Shown: positions 1 through 9,645, counted from the first letter of the stretch. The stretch is 64,000 nucleotides of DNA from Vibrionaceae bacterium (GCA_018222805.1 JAAEZQ010000010.1:60798-124797), one strand, 5' to 3'. Notes: generated by a model from the sequence alone, not told the origin. Made by a program: numbers and translations.

Positions 1-596
1 GCAAACCAAGTGTCCAGTTTGGCACGCAGCTGATCGACACCTAACCCTTTCAAAGAAGAGAATACGTCCACGTCTACATCACCACCGAAAGTTTCAACTT
101 GCTTACGAACTTTGAGTAGCGTTTGTTTACGAGCACCGCTTTTCAGTTTGTCTGCTTTGGTCAGCAGCACTTGTACAGGAATACGGCTGTCGATGGCCCA
201 GAAAATCATTTGCTGGTCGAGATCTTTCATTGGATGACGGATGTCCATAAGAACCACTAAGCCTTTTAGACACTCGCGCTTCTGAAGGTATTCACCCAAA
301 GATTTCTGCCATTTGTTCTTCATCTCTACTGGGACTTGAGCAAAGCCGTATCCTGGTAGATCGACGATGTGACAACCTTCTTCTACCTTAAACAGGTTGA
401 TCAACTGGGTACGACCCGGTGTCTTTGATGTCTTGGCTAAACTTTTTTGGTTAGTCAGACGGTTAAGTGCACTCGATTTACCAGCGTTTGAGCGTCCTGC
501 AAACGCAATCTCGACACCTTCGTCCTCCGGTAAGTGGCGAATATCGGGTGCGCTGGTGATGAAATGCGTATTTTGGTAATGAATTTTTACGCTCAC
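1..596 (-). CDS. engB: Ribosome biogenesis GTPase EngB (YihA), 3' end cut by window edge
   Basis: EngB is a TRAFAC-class GTPase needed for 50S ribosomal subunit assembly. Reading the minus strand, the G1 motif GRSNAGKS lies at about residues 34-41, the G3 motif DLPGYG at about 79-84, and the G4 motif TKADK follows. About 198 residues are visible, so only a short C-terminal tail is missing beyond base 1. I place the start at a GTG (594-596): it has GGAG six bases upstream and gives an N-terminus ([12 protein letters not shown]) of the length usual for the family. An ATG twelve bases upstream (606-608) is the alternative. The gene is divergent from the cytochrome c4 gene, the arrangement seen in other Vibrio chromosomes. 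Confidence 0.93.
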   Translation of the reverse strand, partial: MSVKIHYQNTHFITSAPDIRHLPEDEGVEIAFAGRSNAGKSSALNRLTNQKSLAKTSKTPGRTQLINLFKVEEGCHIVDLPGYGFAQVPVEMKNKWQKSLGEYLQKRECLKGLVVLMDIRHPMKDLDQQMIFWAIDSRIPVQVLLTKADKLKSGARKQTLLKVRKQVETFGGDVDVDVFSSLKGLGVDQLRAKLDTWF

Positions 597-755
597 TGTT
601 AACTCCATCTCGACTTTGTGTAGTCGATTGATTACTTTTTTGTGAAATTGTGTAAAATAACCGTGCTCGGCATGAGGTCGCCTATTGTACCATGAGTGTA
701 CACGGTATGTTCACATTCCGTGGTACTGGAAGCTTGATAATTATAATGGAATGTC

Positions 756-1373
756 ATGAAGAAATTAGCGCTAATTTTGAGTGTTTTAGCCAGCTGCTCA
801 GTATGGGCCCAAGGTAGTATTGAGGCTGGTAAAGCAAAATCACAAACCTGTGTCGCCTGTCATGGTGCAGATGGCAACAGTGCAATCGCAATGTACCCTA
901 AACTCGCTGGTCAACACGCTAAGTATCTTGAAAAACAGTTACAAGATCTTAAGTTAGGTATGACAAGCGGTGGTAAGCAAGGTCGTTACGATCCGGTCAT
1001 GAGTGGTATGGCAATGCCGCTAAGCGATGAAGACATCGCTGATCTATCCGCATACTTTGCATCTCTGCCGATGTCAGAGAATTCAACGCCTGAAGACGTC
1101 GTTAAGAAAGGCAAAGTGCTTTACACCGCTGGTGACGCAGAGCGTGGCCTAACAGCATGTATTGCGTGTCACGGTGCTCGTGGTAACGGTACTGAGCTTT
1201 CAGGTTTCCCTAAAATTTCTGGTCAGCACGCTGATTACATCAAAGCTCAGCTGACTAAATTCCGTGATGGTAGCCGTGGTAACGATATGAATGCCATGAT
1301 GCGTGACATCGCGAAGAAGATGACAGATGAAGATATTGAAGTTCTGTCGCAATATGTTGGCGGTCTGCACTAA
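756..1373 (+). CDS. Dihaem cytochrome c4
   Basis: Periplasmic dihaem c-type cytochrome that shuttles electrons to terminal oxidases such as cbb3-type. A Sec signal peptide (residues 1-19, ending VWA-Q) is followed by two homologous halves, each with one CxxCH haem-binding motif: CVACH at about 32-36 and CIACH at about 135-139. Methionines in the VMSGMAMP segment (about 81-88) and the NAMM segment near the C-terminus are plausible sixth haem ligands. At 205 residues it has the normal length for cytochrome c4. It is monocistronic, with a strong terminator 30 bases downstream. Confidence 0.93.
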   Translation: MKKLALILSVLASCSVWAQGSIEAGKAKSQTCVACHGADGNSAIAMYPKLAGQHAKYLEKQLQDLKLGMTSGGKQGRYDPVMSGMAMPLSDEDIADLSAYFASLPMSENSTPEDVVKKGKVLYTAGDAERGLTACIACHGARGNGTELSGFPKISGQHADYIKAQLTKFRDGSRGNDMNAMMRDIAKKMTDEDIEVLSQYVGGLH

Positions 1374-1403
1374 TAACCCTATATAGTTCGAGCAATGTTT
1401 TAC

Positions 1404-1437
1404 AAAAATGCCCCGGCGAATTCGTCGGGGCATTTTT
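1404..1437 (+). terminator. Intrinsic terminator after cytochrome c4
   Basis: GC-rich stem formed by AAAAATGCCCCG and its complement CGGGGCATTTTT with a short loop, ending in a T run. It lies about 30 bases past the cytochrome stop codon. Confidence 0.9.
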
Positions 1438-1637
1438 GTTGGTGATGCAGTTCACACTCGATGTGCGCGGCTAAATAGATATCTAGCTCGGTCGTTTGTA
1501 AGACATTTGCCATACTTGTTGTTGCCTTTTTCTCTCTGGTATTTTTTAAGGTTTTGATTAGTAATATCTTTTGTCGATAATTTAAAAAATGATGCAGTTT
1601 TTTTCTGTGCTCGGCTTGTCGCAAGGTTTGATCGGCG

Positions 1638-1999
1638 TAAAGTAGAATTTGTTCACAGGGGGGTGAACGAAGGGAAATTCAGGCCAAGGTTTCGGTCTCA
1701 GGGATTCAAGCTAGGGATGCTTGGTGATTGCAAAAGGATTTGGGTAGGCAAGGAGCCTGCCGGATAAGGATGGTCATCTCGTCTGACGGTTAAGACAGTG
1801 AAACGGATCAGGCACAGGAAGTAGCCCAGAAGACAGGAAGTTAATGGATAGCCAAAATTCATCAGGAAGATGAAAAACAACACTTTTTGGCAAGGAAAGC
1901 TCGAAAAACAAAAGGATTCTTGGTGCACTTAATGCGTGCAACACAGTTTCGCCACATAAGGTGGCATTAGGAAGCGGCAGTTTAACTGTCGCTTTTTTT
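1638..1999 (+). ncRNA. CsrB/CsrC-family CsrA-sequestering small RNA (interval includes its predicted promoter)
   Basis: No credible ORF covers this interval, but the plus strand carries about 15 GGA motifs in roughly 330 bases, mostly as AGGA or AGGGA. Several sit in the loops of short hairpins: GTTCAC-AGGGGG-GTGAAC (1651-1668), GGC-AAGGA-GCC (about 1747-1757) and TCATC-AGGA-AGATGA (about 1859-1873). This is the signature of CsrB/CsrC RNAs, which sequester the translational regulator CsrA. The RNA ends at an intrinsic terminator (1974-1999). A possible promoter is TTGTCG (1616-1621), 16 bases, TAAAGT (1638-1643), giving a start near 1650 and a length of about 350 nt, within the family range. 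In E. coli csrC also lies between engB (yihA) and yihI, which supports the call. The exact 5' end is uncertain. Confidence 0.85.
1974..1999 (+). terminator. Terminator of the CsrB-like RNA
   Basis: Stem GCGGCAGT / ACTGTCGC (one G-T pair) with a tiny TTAA-type loop, followed by seven Ts. Orientation shows the RNA is on the plus strand. Confidence 0.9.
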
Positions 2000-2158
2000 A
2001 TTTCTTTCACACTGAATTTGACGTCTAAATTCTCTCAGGAGGCGATGTCGCATCAGAATCAGAGTTTTTTAACAAAAACTGCTGAAAAAATACTCAGCAA
2101 CACTCCAATCTGAGTTCAGTTTCTGGTATGTTTCGCATCCCTGTTTGAGGAAGTCAGC

Positions 2159-2797
2159 ATGCATACCTGTCCTTTATGCCACAATCAGCACACTCACCAT
2201 TATTTTGAAGATAAGCGCCGCGAATACCTTCAATGTGAACAGTGCCATTTGGTATTTGTAAATCCAGACCAACGTTTGGATGCGGATACCGAAAAAGCTC
2301 ACTATGATTTGCATGAGAACAATCCCGAAGATATGGGATATAGACGTTTTCTGTCGCGCATGGCTGATCCAATGACAGAGCGAATTTCTCCACAATCGAA
2401 CGGAATCGACTTTGGTTGTGGACCGGGCCCGACGCTTTCTCTGATGTTAGAAGAAGCGGGCCATAACATGGCGTTATACGATCTTTATTATCACCCTGAT
2501 ACATCGGTGCTAGAAAAGCAGTATGACTTCATGACAGCAACAGAGGTGATTGAACACCTCTACCACCCTGATATGGTGTGGAAACAATGGTTGAATTTAG
2601 TTAAGCCAGGGGGCTGGATTGGCCTGATGACAAAAATGGTCATCGACGCAGAGGCCTTCAAATCATGGCATTATAAGAACGATCCAACGCATGTGGTGTT
2701 TTTTAGCCGTGAAACGTTCCAGTTCCTAGCTGAGCGGGATAAGCTCGAACTTGAATTTATTGGTAATGATGTAATTTTACTGAGGAAGACCCAGTAA
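2159..2797 (+). CDS. Class I SAM-dependent methyltransferase with N-terminal zinc-ribbon cysteines
   Basis: A putative methyltransferase of unknown substrate. Two cysteine pairs (C4/C7 and C26/C29) near the N-terminus look like a small zinc ribbon. They are followed by the SAM-binding motif I, GIDFGCGPG at about 82-90, then the acidic strand-2 end and an ATEVIEHL segment typical of class I Rossmann-fold methyltransferases. The start ATG has GAGGAAG just upstream. The stop overlaps the yihI start (shared base 2797), so the two are probably cotranscribed. The substrate cannot be read from sequence. Confidence 0.85.
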   Translation: MHTCPLCHNQHTHHYFEDKRREYLQCEQCHLVFVNPDQRLDADTEKAHYDLHENNPEDMGYRRFLSRMADPMTERISPQSNGIDFGCGPGPTLSLMLEEAGHNMALYDLYYHPDTSVLEKQYDFMTATEVIEHLYHPDMVWKQWLNLVKPGGWIGLMTKMVIDAEAFKSWHYKNDPTHVVFFSRETFQFLAERDKLELEFIGNDVILLRKTQ

Positions 2798-3339
2798 TGA
2801 GCCGTAGTAAAAAATCTAGAAAACCGGGTGCCGCAGGCGCACCAGAGTTTATTGTCACTCGTAACCGTACTGAATCTGACGTGGAAGGCCGTTTACGTAA
2901 GCGTGCGAAAAAGCGTAAAGGTTTGAAAACAGGTAACCGTAACTCGGAAGGAAACGAGCAGAAGAAACACGCAGCTGCGCAAAATCGTGACCCACGTTTA
3001 GGCAGCAAGAAAAAGATTCCTCTGATTGTTGAGCCAGCGAAGAAGATGACTAAGCAAGAGCGTCGTCTGTCAGCGGAACAAGAGCTGGAGATGCTGGAAA
3101 ACGATGCTCAATTGAATGTGTTGCTGGATCGTATCGAAGCGGGTGAGAACCTGGGTACTGGTCTACAAAAATATGTAGACGAGAAGCTGGATCGCATTGA
3201 GAAGTTGATGGACCAACTTGGTCTGTTAGAACCAGAAGAAGAAGAGGACTTCACTGCTCCTGCTACGAAAGGCCCTCGTGATGACGATGATCTTCTTGCG
3301 GATTTCGATGATATCAACTTCGACGACTACAAAGGATAA
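2797..3339 (+). CDS. yihI: Der GTPase-activating protein YihI
   Basis: YihI stimulates the GTPase activity of Der (EngA) and so modulates 50S ribosome maturation. The protein (180 residues) has the family's layout: a very basic, lysine/arginine-rich N-terminal half beginning MSRSKKSRKPGA, a helical middle with the LDRIEAGENLGTGLQKYVDE segment, and an acidic C-terminus (EPEEEEDF and DDDDLLADFDD). It starts on the last base of the methyltransferase gene stop and is followed 7 bases later by the DUF2489 gene, so the three likely form one operon. In enterobacteria it also precedes hemN. Confidence 0.93.
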   Translation: MSRSKKSRKPGAAGAPEFIVTRNRTESDVEGRLRKRAKKRKGLKTGNRNSEGNEQKKHAAAQNRDPRLGSKKKIPLIVEPAKKMTKQERRLSAEQELEMLENDAQLNVLLDRIEAGENLGTGLQKYVDEKLDRIEKLMDQLGLLEPEEEEDFTAPATKGPRDDDDLLADFDDINFDDYKG

Positions 3340-3346
3340 TTAAGCG

Positions 3347-3835
3347 ATGAATGTAACCTTATTAGCAATTGCAGGGGCGGTAATCATCATCGCTCTGGCT
3401 TCTTATGCAGGTTACCTTCTGCTTCAATTGAAAAAGCAAAAGGAATTGCAGCTGAAGCATCAAAAACTGGCGATTGATAAACGTAACGCCAACATTTTTG
3501 AGAACGTGCATACCTTGTGTCAGGCAGGCATTCAAGGTCAGTGCGATTTGTCGGAAATCAGTATTCGTGTCTACTGCATCATGGATTATGTTCAGGGTGA
3601 CGATCGTATTGATTTCGACAAAACGTATCCTGCAATTTCTGAGCTTTACCATATTGTGAAAGATATGGCACGTGGTGAAGATCGCCAGCAACTTGCCAAA
3701 AAAGAACGTATGCAACAGAATTTGGCTCGTCAAAAAGCGGAAAGTCGCTTAACCGAGTCGATTATTAAAGAGCTCGAATTGTTGAAGAAAAACGTCCAGC
3801 CACTGAATAATCAAATTAATATTCAGATGATCTAG
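3347..3835 (+). CDS. DUF2489 family membrane-anchored protein
   Basis: A 162-residue protein with one N-terminal transmembrane segment (about residues 4-26) followed by a charged, helical cytoplasmic domain rich in Lys, Gln and Glu. Length and features, including the NIFENVHTLCQAGIQGQCDLSE segment near the middle split as NIFENV, CQAG and CDLSE, match the DUF2489 family found next to yihI in gammaproteobacteria. Function is unknown. It is the last gene before a 217-base gap upstream of hemN. Confidence 0.8.
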   Translation: MNVTLLAIAGAVIIIALASYAGYLLLQLKKQKELQLKHQKLAIDKRNANIFENVHTLCQAGIQGQCDLSEISIRVYCIMDYVQGDDRIDFDKTYPAISELYHIVKDMARGEDRQQLAKKERMQQNLARQKAESRLTESIIKELELLKKNVQPLNNQINIQMI

Positions 3836-4052
3836 TTTCCAGAATGTCACTTGATTGTTTGAGTCAGTAATTTCCCCCAGTTATGCTCTTATGGCAGCTG
3901 GGGTTATCGTGATCACGCTAGCACTTCTTTGGTTTTATAATTAAAAAGCCAAAAGGTATTACCGCGGTTATCTTTGTCGTGTGGCAAAATAAGCAGCTCT
4001 GAATATTGGGTGACGGCTTTCGTTGCCCTAACATTTAACGGAAAGTACCACC

Positions 4053-5444
4053 ATGTCGAATCAACACACTGAATCGAAACAACAAATCGTTTGGGATCAA
4101 GCAGTATTGGATAAGTACAACTATTCCGGTCCTCGCTACACGTCATACCCAACAGCATTAGAGTTTCATGAAGCATTTACCATTTCTGACTATGATATGG
4201 CATGCGCTCAGTACCCTGATCGTCCGTTGTCGTTGTACGTTCACATTCCGTTCTGTCATAAGCTTTGCTACTACTGTGGTTGTAATAAGGTCATTACCCG
4301 CCATTCACATAAAGCTGATGAGTACCTTGATGTTTTAGAGCATGAAATTCGTCAGCGTGCTTCATTGCTGGTAGGCCGAACTGTAACACAACTGCATTTT
4401 GGTGGTGGTACACCAACGTTCCTATCTGAAAAACAGATCACACGTGTGATGAACCTGCTTCGCCAGGAATTTTTCTTCAGTGATGATGCCGAAATCAGCA
4501 TTGAAGTTGACCCGCGTGAAATTGAGCTCACTATGCTGGATCATTTGCGTAGAGAAGGCTTTAACCGCTTGAGTATCGGCGTTCAGGACTTTAACAAAGA
4601 AGTTCAGAAGTTGGTCAACCGTGAGCAGGATGAGAAGTTTATTTTTGATATGGTGGCGCGTGCGAAAGATTTGGGCTTCCGCTCGACAAACCTGGACTTG
4701 ATTTACGGTTTGCCGAAGCAGACCAAAGAATCTTTTGCCAAAACTCTGGAACAAGTGCTCGAAATGTCACCGGGTCGTCTCTCAGTGTTTAATTACGCCC
4801 ACATGCCGCAACTCTTTGCCGCGCAGCGTAAGATTAAAGATGAAGATTTGCCACAAGCTGAAGAAAAGATGTCGATTTTGCAAGATACCATTGCAACATT
4901 AACGGATGCGGGTTATCAGTTTATCGGTATGGATCACTTTGCTAAGCCAGATGATGAACTTGCAGTTGCGCAGCGTAAAGGTGTGTTGCATCGCAACTTC
5001 CAGGGTTATACCACGCAGGGTGAGTGTGACTTAGTCGGCTTTGGTGTTTCGGCGATCTCGATGATTGGTGATGCTTACGCTCAGAACCAAAAAGAACTAA
5101 AGAAATACTACGCTCAAGTGAATGAACTGCGTCACGCTTTGTGGAAAGGGGTCTCGCTGGATGCCGATGACTTACTACGCCGCGAAGTCATTAAGCAACT
5201 GATCTGTAACTTTAAATTAGATAAAAAAGCCATTGAGTCGGAGTTTAAGGTTAAGTTTAATCAGTACTTCAAAGAAGACTTAGGGCTGTTGCAAACCTTC
5301 ATCAATGATGAGTTAGTAGAAGTGGATGACAACGAAATTCGTGTCACTCTACGTGGTCGCCTGCTTATCCGAAACATCTGTATGAGCTTCGATAAATACC
5401 TACGTGCGAAGGCTCGTCAGCAGCAGTTCTCTCGAGTGATCTAA
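4053..5444 (+). CDS. hemN: Oxygen-independent coproporphyrinogen III oxidase (radical SAM)
   Basis: HemN decarboxylates coproporphyrinogen III to protoporphyrinogen IX without oxygen, using S-adenosylmethionine and a 4Fe-4S cluster. The radical-SAM cluster motif is CHKLCYYCGC at residues 68-77 (C68, C72, C75, plus the extra C77 typical of HemN), followed by the GGGTPT motif near 118. The N-terminal YSGPRYTSYPTA segment is a HemN hallmark. At 463 residues it is close to the E. coli length. The 217-base upstream gap contains a 10-bp palindrome CGTGATCACG (3909-3918) but no clear FNR box. Confidence 0.96.
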   Translation: MSNQHTESKQQIVWDQAVLDKYNYSGPRYTSYPTALEFHEAFTISDYDMACAQYPDRPLSLYVHIPFCHKLCYYCGCNKVITRHSHKADEYLDVLEHEIRQRASLLVGRTVTQLHFGGGTPTFLSEKQITRVMNLLRQEFFFSDDAEISIEVDPREIELTMLDHLRREGFNRLSIGVQDFNKEVQKLVNREQDEKFIFDMVARAKDLGFRSTNLDLIYGLPKQTKESFAKTLEQVLEMSPGRLSVFNYAHMPQLFAAQRKIKDEDLPQAEEKMSILQDTIATLTDAGYQFIGMDHFAKPDDELAVAQRKGVLHRNFQGYTTQGECDLVGFGVSAISMIGDAYAQNQKELKKYYAQVNELRHALWKGVSLDADDLLRREVIKQLICNFKLDKKAIESEFKVKFNQYFKEDLGLLQTFINDELVEVDDNEIRVTLRGRLLIRNICMSFDKYLRAKARQQQFSRVI

Positions 5445-5466
5445 AAAATCGAGAGATTCCGAATAC

Positions 5467-5496
5467 AAAAAATGCCAGCAAATGCTGGCATTTTTT
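5467..5496. terminator. Bidirectional terminator between hemN and add
   Basis: AAAAAATGCCAGCA / TGCTGGCATTTTTT stem with a very short loop. A and T runs on both sides let it serve the convergent hemN and add genes. Confidence 0.9.
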
Positions 5497-5512
5497 ATTC
5501 TTTTTCTCGGAA

Positions 5513-6517
5513 TTAAACGCGATCTTTTACTTTTTCTTTCAGCTCTGCTTTCTCAGCGTCTGACAGGAATGCCAACTCAAGGCCATTGATTTGCGCTTGG
5601 CGAATCTGCTCTTGGCTGAGTCCAGCTGCTGGTGCGGCAACGTCGTATTCGTAAGGCAGTTCAATACCTTCAACCGCTGGGTCATCGGTATTTAGGCATG
5701 CAAGCACACCATGTTCAAGGAATTGCTTCAGTGGGTGATTCGCAAGTGAATCTACTGTGCTGGTTTGGATGTTTGATGTCAGGCAAGACTCAATACCAAT
5801 ACGGTGTTCCGCGAGGTAATCCATCAATTTTGGATCTTCAACGGCTTTAACACCATGACCAATACGGGTTGCACCTAACTTGTTGATCGCTTGCCACATG
5901 CTTTCTGCACCAGCGGCTTCGCCTGCGTGTACTGTGACGTTAAGACCTGCATCTCGCACTTGTTTAAAGTGAGAAACAAAACGATCCCCCGGCTGTCCCA
6001 GTTCGTCACCGGCAAGGTCAACTGCCACAATGTGATCTTTCTGACTAAGAATGCCGTCTAGCTCTTGTTGGCATGCATCAATACCGAATGTACGGCTCAT
6101 GATACCAATCAGGTTGGCTTTTACACCGAAATCACGCATCCCCGCTTGAACACCATCTACAACAGCTTCGACAACACCGGCTACTGGCAGGTTGTGTTTC
6201 ATTGCCATGTAGTAAGGCGAGAAACGCAATTCCGCGTAGTCAATTTGAGCGTTCAGCGCATCCTCAACGTTCTCGTAGGCTACGCGACGACATGCGTCTA
6301 GATCACCCAGTACCGCAACGCCCCAATCCAGTTTAGAAAGGAAAGCAACAAGAGAGGGTTCCGCCTCGACAATCTGAACGTGTGGAGTTAGAGACTCAAC
6401 ATCGTACGCAGGTAGGGCAATTCCAAATTGTTGACCAAGCTCTAGGATGGTCTGGGTACGGATGTTGCCGTCTAGGTGGCGGTGCAAATCTGTGAGAGGA
6501 AGGTTCTTAGTTATCAT
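5513..6517 (-). CDS. add: Adenosine deaminase
   Basis: Hydrolyses adenosine and deoxyadenosine to inosine and deoxyinosine in purine salvage. The zinc-binding HxH motif appears as DLHRHLDG at residues 10-17. Other active-site segments of the amidohydrolase fold are present: VTVHAGEA, the RIGHGV turn, and NTDDPAV near the C-terminus. At 334 residues it matches bacterial Add. The gene is monocistronic, with a probable promoter about 80-110 bases upstream and a terminator shared with hemN. Confidence 0.96.
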   Translation of the reverse strand: MITKNLPLTDLHRHLDGNIRTQTILELGQQFGIALPAYDVESLTPHVQIVEAEPSLVAFLSKLDWGVAVLGDLDACRRVAYENVEDALNAQIDYAELRFSPYYMAMKHNLPVAGVVEAVVDGVQAGMRDFGVKANLIGIMSRTFGIDACQQELDGILSQKDHIVAVDLAGDELGQPGDRFVSHFKQVRDAGLNVTVHAGEAAGAESMWQAINKLGATRIGHGVKAVEDPKLMDYLAEHRIGIESCLTSNIQTSTVDSLANHPLKQFLEHGVLACLNTDDPAVEGIELPYEYDVAAPAAGLSQEQIRQAQINGLELAFLSDAEKAELKEKVKDRV

Positions 6518-7008
6518 TATGTCGATCCGGATAGTTATGAACTGGAACAGGGCCCAAACATCATCTGTGACAATACTGGGGAAGACTTGCAGTTAAGTAT
6601 AATTAACAGTTTGGTTGATTGTCAGTATAGCGTGACGAGGAAATCAACGATTCTCGTTCTTTTCGTTTTCATGTTAACCAAATATGTTGGTGATTCACCC
6701 TATTGCATTTGAAGGCGATCATAATAGCCCAGCTATTGATGTTCACTTATTGAGGGGGGTAATTGAGCTCGAGATCCCTGGATCTGTTGATACGAGTAAA
6801 AGAGAAGTCCGTGACAGCCGCATAGTGGTAACTGCCAGTTTTGACTGGTTGTATAAGCACGTTAAAAGATCACATCAGCCAGAGATGACGCCTAGTTGGC
6901 CGTCATCTCGTTGAATTTGGTTGTCTCATGCACATACCTAGGTTTAGGCAGTCTGCTTTCCACTTCCCCTCAGTGATGTGTAAAGTTGCAGTTGTATTAA
7001 TCGAACGC
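6518..7008. other. Intergenic region between add and glnG
   Basis: About 490 bases without a convincing gene. It holds the probable add promoter and two hairpins: CCAGT-TTTG-ACTGG (6836-6849) and a 9-bp inverted repeat GAGATGACG / CGTCATCTC (6882-6909), neither followed by a proper T run. A 76-codon plus-strand frame from 6684 has no ribosome-binding site and no recognisable domain, so I do not call it. Confidence 0.5.
6596..6625 (-). promoter_or_regulatory. Probable sigma-70 promoter of add
   Basis: On the minus strand, CTGACA (6620-6625) is followed after 18 bases by TATACT (6596-6601). The spacing and orientation fit transcription of add. Pattern match only. Confidence 0.4.
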
Positions 7009-8412
7009 TCAATACAATTCTTTTAGTTTTCTGGTGAGTGTATTACGTCCCCAACCTAATACTTTAGCGGCATCTTGCTTGTGACCTTTAGTGTGTTCTA
7101 ACGCGGCTTCCAATAAAATACGTTCAAATTCTGGTAATGCATAAGAAAGTAATTCTTTATCTCCTGCTGCCAATGATTGACGAGCCCAATCCGCTAATTG
7201 TTCTTGCCAGCTGCCTTGTGTAGTGCTTGAAATGGTTTTCTTTTCTTGCAGAAGTTCTGCAGGTAAGTCGTTCGGTAATACTTCACTACCACTGGCCATA
7301 ACCGTTAACCAACGACAAATGTTCTCTAACTGACGTACGTTGCCCGGCCAATCCAATCGGTTGAGGATTTCGACCGTAGAAGGGTGCAATGTTTTGGTTT
7401 CTACCCCAAGCTCGTCAGCGGCGCGCAGCAGGAAGTGCTGAGTCAGCTTTTCGATATCCTGTTTACGCTCACGAAGCGCCGGAATCTGTACTCGAATCAC
7501 GTTCAGGCGGTGGAACAAATCCTCACGAAAATCGCCTTCATGAACCAGTCTTTCTAAGTTTTGGTGAGTCGCGGCCACGATGCGGACATCAACACTGATT
7601 GGTGAATGACCACCAACACGATAGAACTGGCCATCAGCCAGAACGCGTAGTAAGCGAGTTTGAATATCCAGCGGCATATCACCGATTTCATCCAAAAATA
7701 GCGTGCCGCCATTCGCTTGTTCGAATCGGCCTTGGCGAACATTGTTCGCGCCGGTAAAAGCGCCCTTTTCATGGCCAAATAGCTCGGACTCAATCAGATC
7801 TTTTGGAATCGCGGCCATATTCAGTGCGATGAACGGTTTGTTGGCTCGAGGGCTATGACGATGAAGTGCATGCGCGACCAGCTCCTTACCGGTACCTGAT
7901 TCACCATTGATCAACACTGAAATTGAAGAGCGGGAAAGGCGACCAATGGCGCGAAACACCTCCTGCATCGCAGGTGCTTCACCGATGATTTCTGGCGTTT
8001 CGGCAGGAATATCTTCTGGTGAAATCTGCACACGTTTATTTTCGTGGCTGTGAGCGATAGCGCGTTCCACCAAAGTCAGGGTTTCATCTATATCAAACGG
8101 CTTTGGCAGGTATTCGAATGCGCCTTTTTGGTACGCATTAACGGCTGCGTCGAGATCGGAGTGGGCTGTCATAATGATAACAGGCAAGTCCGGATAGTCG
8201 CGCTGTACTTGTTTGAGAAGCTCAAGGCCATCGATGCCCGGCATGCGTATATCTGAAACCAGAACATCAGGTACTTCGCGCTCTAATGCCATTAATACGC
8301 TTTCCCCATCAGCGTATGTTTCGCATTTAATATTGGCTGAAGAAAGGGTCTTTTCCATCACCCAGCGAATTGAACTGTCGTCATCAACGACCCAAACATA
8401 TCCTTTACTCAT
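7009..8412 (-). CDS. glnG: Nitrogen regulation response regulator NtrC (GlnG, NR(I))
   Basis: Sigma-54-dependent activator of nitrogen-limitation genes. Receiver domain with the phosphoacceptor D54 (residues 1-120), AAA+ domain with Walker A GESGTGKE (170-177) and the sigma-54-contacting GAFTGA loop (217-222), and a C-terminal Fis-type helix-turn-helix ending in [14 protein letters not shown]. At 467 residues it is full length. It is the distal gene of the glnL-glnG pair, 56 bases behind glnL, and its product would bind the NtrC sites upstream of glnA and glnL described below. Confidence 0.97.
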   Translation of the reverse strand: MSKGYVWVVDDDSSIRWVMEKTLSSANIKCETYADGESVLMALEREVPDVLVSDIRMPGIDGLELLKQVQRDYPDLPVIIMTAHSDLDAAVNAYQKGAFEYLPKPFDIDETLTLVERAIAHSHENKRVQISPEDIPAETPEIIGEAPAMQEVFRAIGRLSRSSISVLINGESGTGKELVAHALHRHSPRANKPFIALNMAAIPKDLIESELFGHEKGAFTGANNVRQGRFEQANGGTLFLDEIGDMPLDIQTRLLRVLADGQFYRVGGHSPISVDVRIVAATHQNLERLVHEGDFREDLFHRLNVIRVQIPALRERKQDIEKLTQHFLLRAADELGVETKTLHPSTVEILNRLDWPGNVRQLENICRWLTVMASGSEVLPNDLPAELLQEKKTISSTTQGSWQEQLADWARQSLAAGDKELLSYALPEFERILLEAALEHTKGHKQDAAKVLGWGRNTLTRKLKELY

Positions 8413-8468
8413 CTACTAGTCCTTGCAGCAAAACCGTAAACTGACACATAGCTAAACGCTAAGCTTGG

Positions 8469-9515
8469 TCAGATCGGCAAATAAATTGTGAAATTGGTGT
8501 GGCCAGGCCAGCTCTCAACATCGATTTTTCCGTTGTGCTGGTCGATCAGGTTCTGTGAAATAGACAGCCCGAGCCCGGTACCGCCTTCTCGGCCACTGAC
8601 CATTGGGTAAAACAGCGTGTCTTGTAATTCTGGTTGAATGCCCGGCCCGTTATCGGTGATCTCAATACGCGCGGCTAATTTACAGCGCTTACCATGAATA
8701 TTGGCTTGGTGCACTGTTCTGGTGCGAATGGTGATCTTGCCGTGCTCTTGAGACGCCAGAATTTGTGCTGCGTTGCTGACGATGTTCAGCATAGCTTGCT
8801 CTATTTGGTCTGCATCCATCAAAATCTCAGGCAGGCTTGGGTCATAATCTCGCTCGATAGTGATAGAGTTCTGCGACTCCAGTTCTACTAATTGGCGGAC
8901 TTTTTCCAGAATCTGATGGAGATTTTCTTGTGCCTTTTTACCTGGTTTTTGAGGGCCAAGTAGGCGATCGACCAAGGCTCTCAAACGATCGGCTTGTTCG
9001 ATAATAATATGGGTGTATTCCGTTAATGATGGATCTGGCAGCATCTTTTCCAATAGCTGTGCTGCCCCCCGCAACCCACCTAATGGATTTTTAATTTCAT
9101 GCGCCAGACCACGCACAAGAAGCTTTGCTGCTTGTTGTTGTGCGTGTTGGTTGAGCTCCTGCGTTAGTCGGCGTTGCTGGTCAATCTTTCGCATTTCGAC
9201 CAATAGCATAAGCTGCTTTTCCCTGGTTATCGGGCTCACTGTCACTTCCAGCATCAAAGGCTTTCCGTCGACAATGAAGGTGACATCGCTGTCGGTGATA
9301 CTTTGACCACTTTGCAGTGGCTGAGTGAGCAGTGCCAAATCCATCGAGGCATGTTGGATAAGCTGAGACAATGACTGCTCGACAATGCGTTTAGCACTTT
9401 GTGAGAACAACAGCTCCGCTGCAGGGTTGGCATAACGGATCGCCAACCCATCATCGAGAATCAGCGTTGCTGTAACCATGTTGTTGAGAATGGCACTAGG
9501 AAGATTGGTATCCAC
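8469..9515 (-). CDS. glnL: Nitrogen regulation sensor kinase/phosphatase NtrB (GlnL, NR(II))
   Basis: Cytoplasmic histidine kinase that phosphorylates or dephosphorylates NtrC according to PII signalling. It has an N-terminal PAS domain (about 5-115), a dimerisation/phosphoacceptor segment [12 protein letters not shown] with H139, and the N and G boxes of the ATPase domain ([21 protein letters not shown]). There is no transmembrane segment, as expected. The start is a GTG (9513-9515) with AAGGA upstream. An NtrC-type operator lies 33-49 bases upstream, suggesting direct autoregulation. Confidence 0.97.
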   Translation of the reverse strand: MDTNLPSAILNNMVTATLILDDGLAIRYANPAAELLFSQSAKRIVEQSLSQLIQHASMDLALLTQPLQSGQSITDSDVTFIVDGKPLMLEVTVSPITREKQLMLLVEMRKIDQQRRLTQELNQHAQQQAAKLLVRGLAHEIKNPLGGLRGAAQLLEKMLPDPSLTEYTHIIIEQADRLRALVDRLLGPQKPGKKAQENLHQILEKVRQLVELESQNSITIERDYDPSLPEILMDADQIEQAMLNIVSNAAQILASQEHGKITIRTRTVHQANIHGKRCKLAARIEITDNGPGIQPELQDTLFYPMVSGREGGTGLGLSISQNLIDQHNGKIDVESWPGHTNFTIYLPI

Positions 9516-9547
9516 ATTATGTCCTTGTTTGCGTTAAGATCGTGCGA

Positions 9548-9564
9548 CGCACAATAATGGTGCA
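9548..9564. promoter_or_regulatory. NtrC-binding site upstream of glnL
   Basis: CGCACAATAATGGTGCA fits the NtrC dyad GCAC-N7-GTGC, with one deviation at the outer position. It sits just upstream of the glnL start, where in enteric bacteria NtrC represses the weak glnL promoter. Recognised by eye, not by scoring. Confidence 0.65.
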
Positions 9565-9645
9565 ACAGAACATTGAGTATGGCCAATAAAACTAAGAAGA
9601 AAAAGTGAAAAGCTTCATTGTGATGCTTTATTCTCACCAAAAATT

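Noticed and set aside
3851..3918. FNR site upstream of hemN
   Set aside because: TTGATTGTTTGAGT has only one good half and CGTGATCACG does not fit TTGAT-N4-ATCAA.
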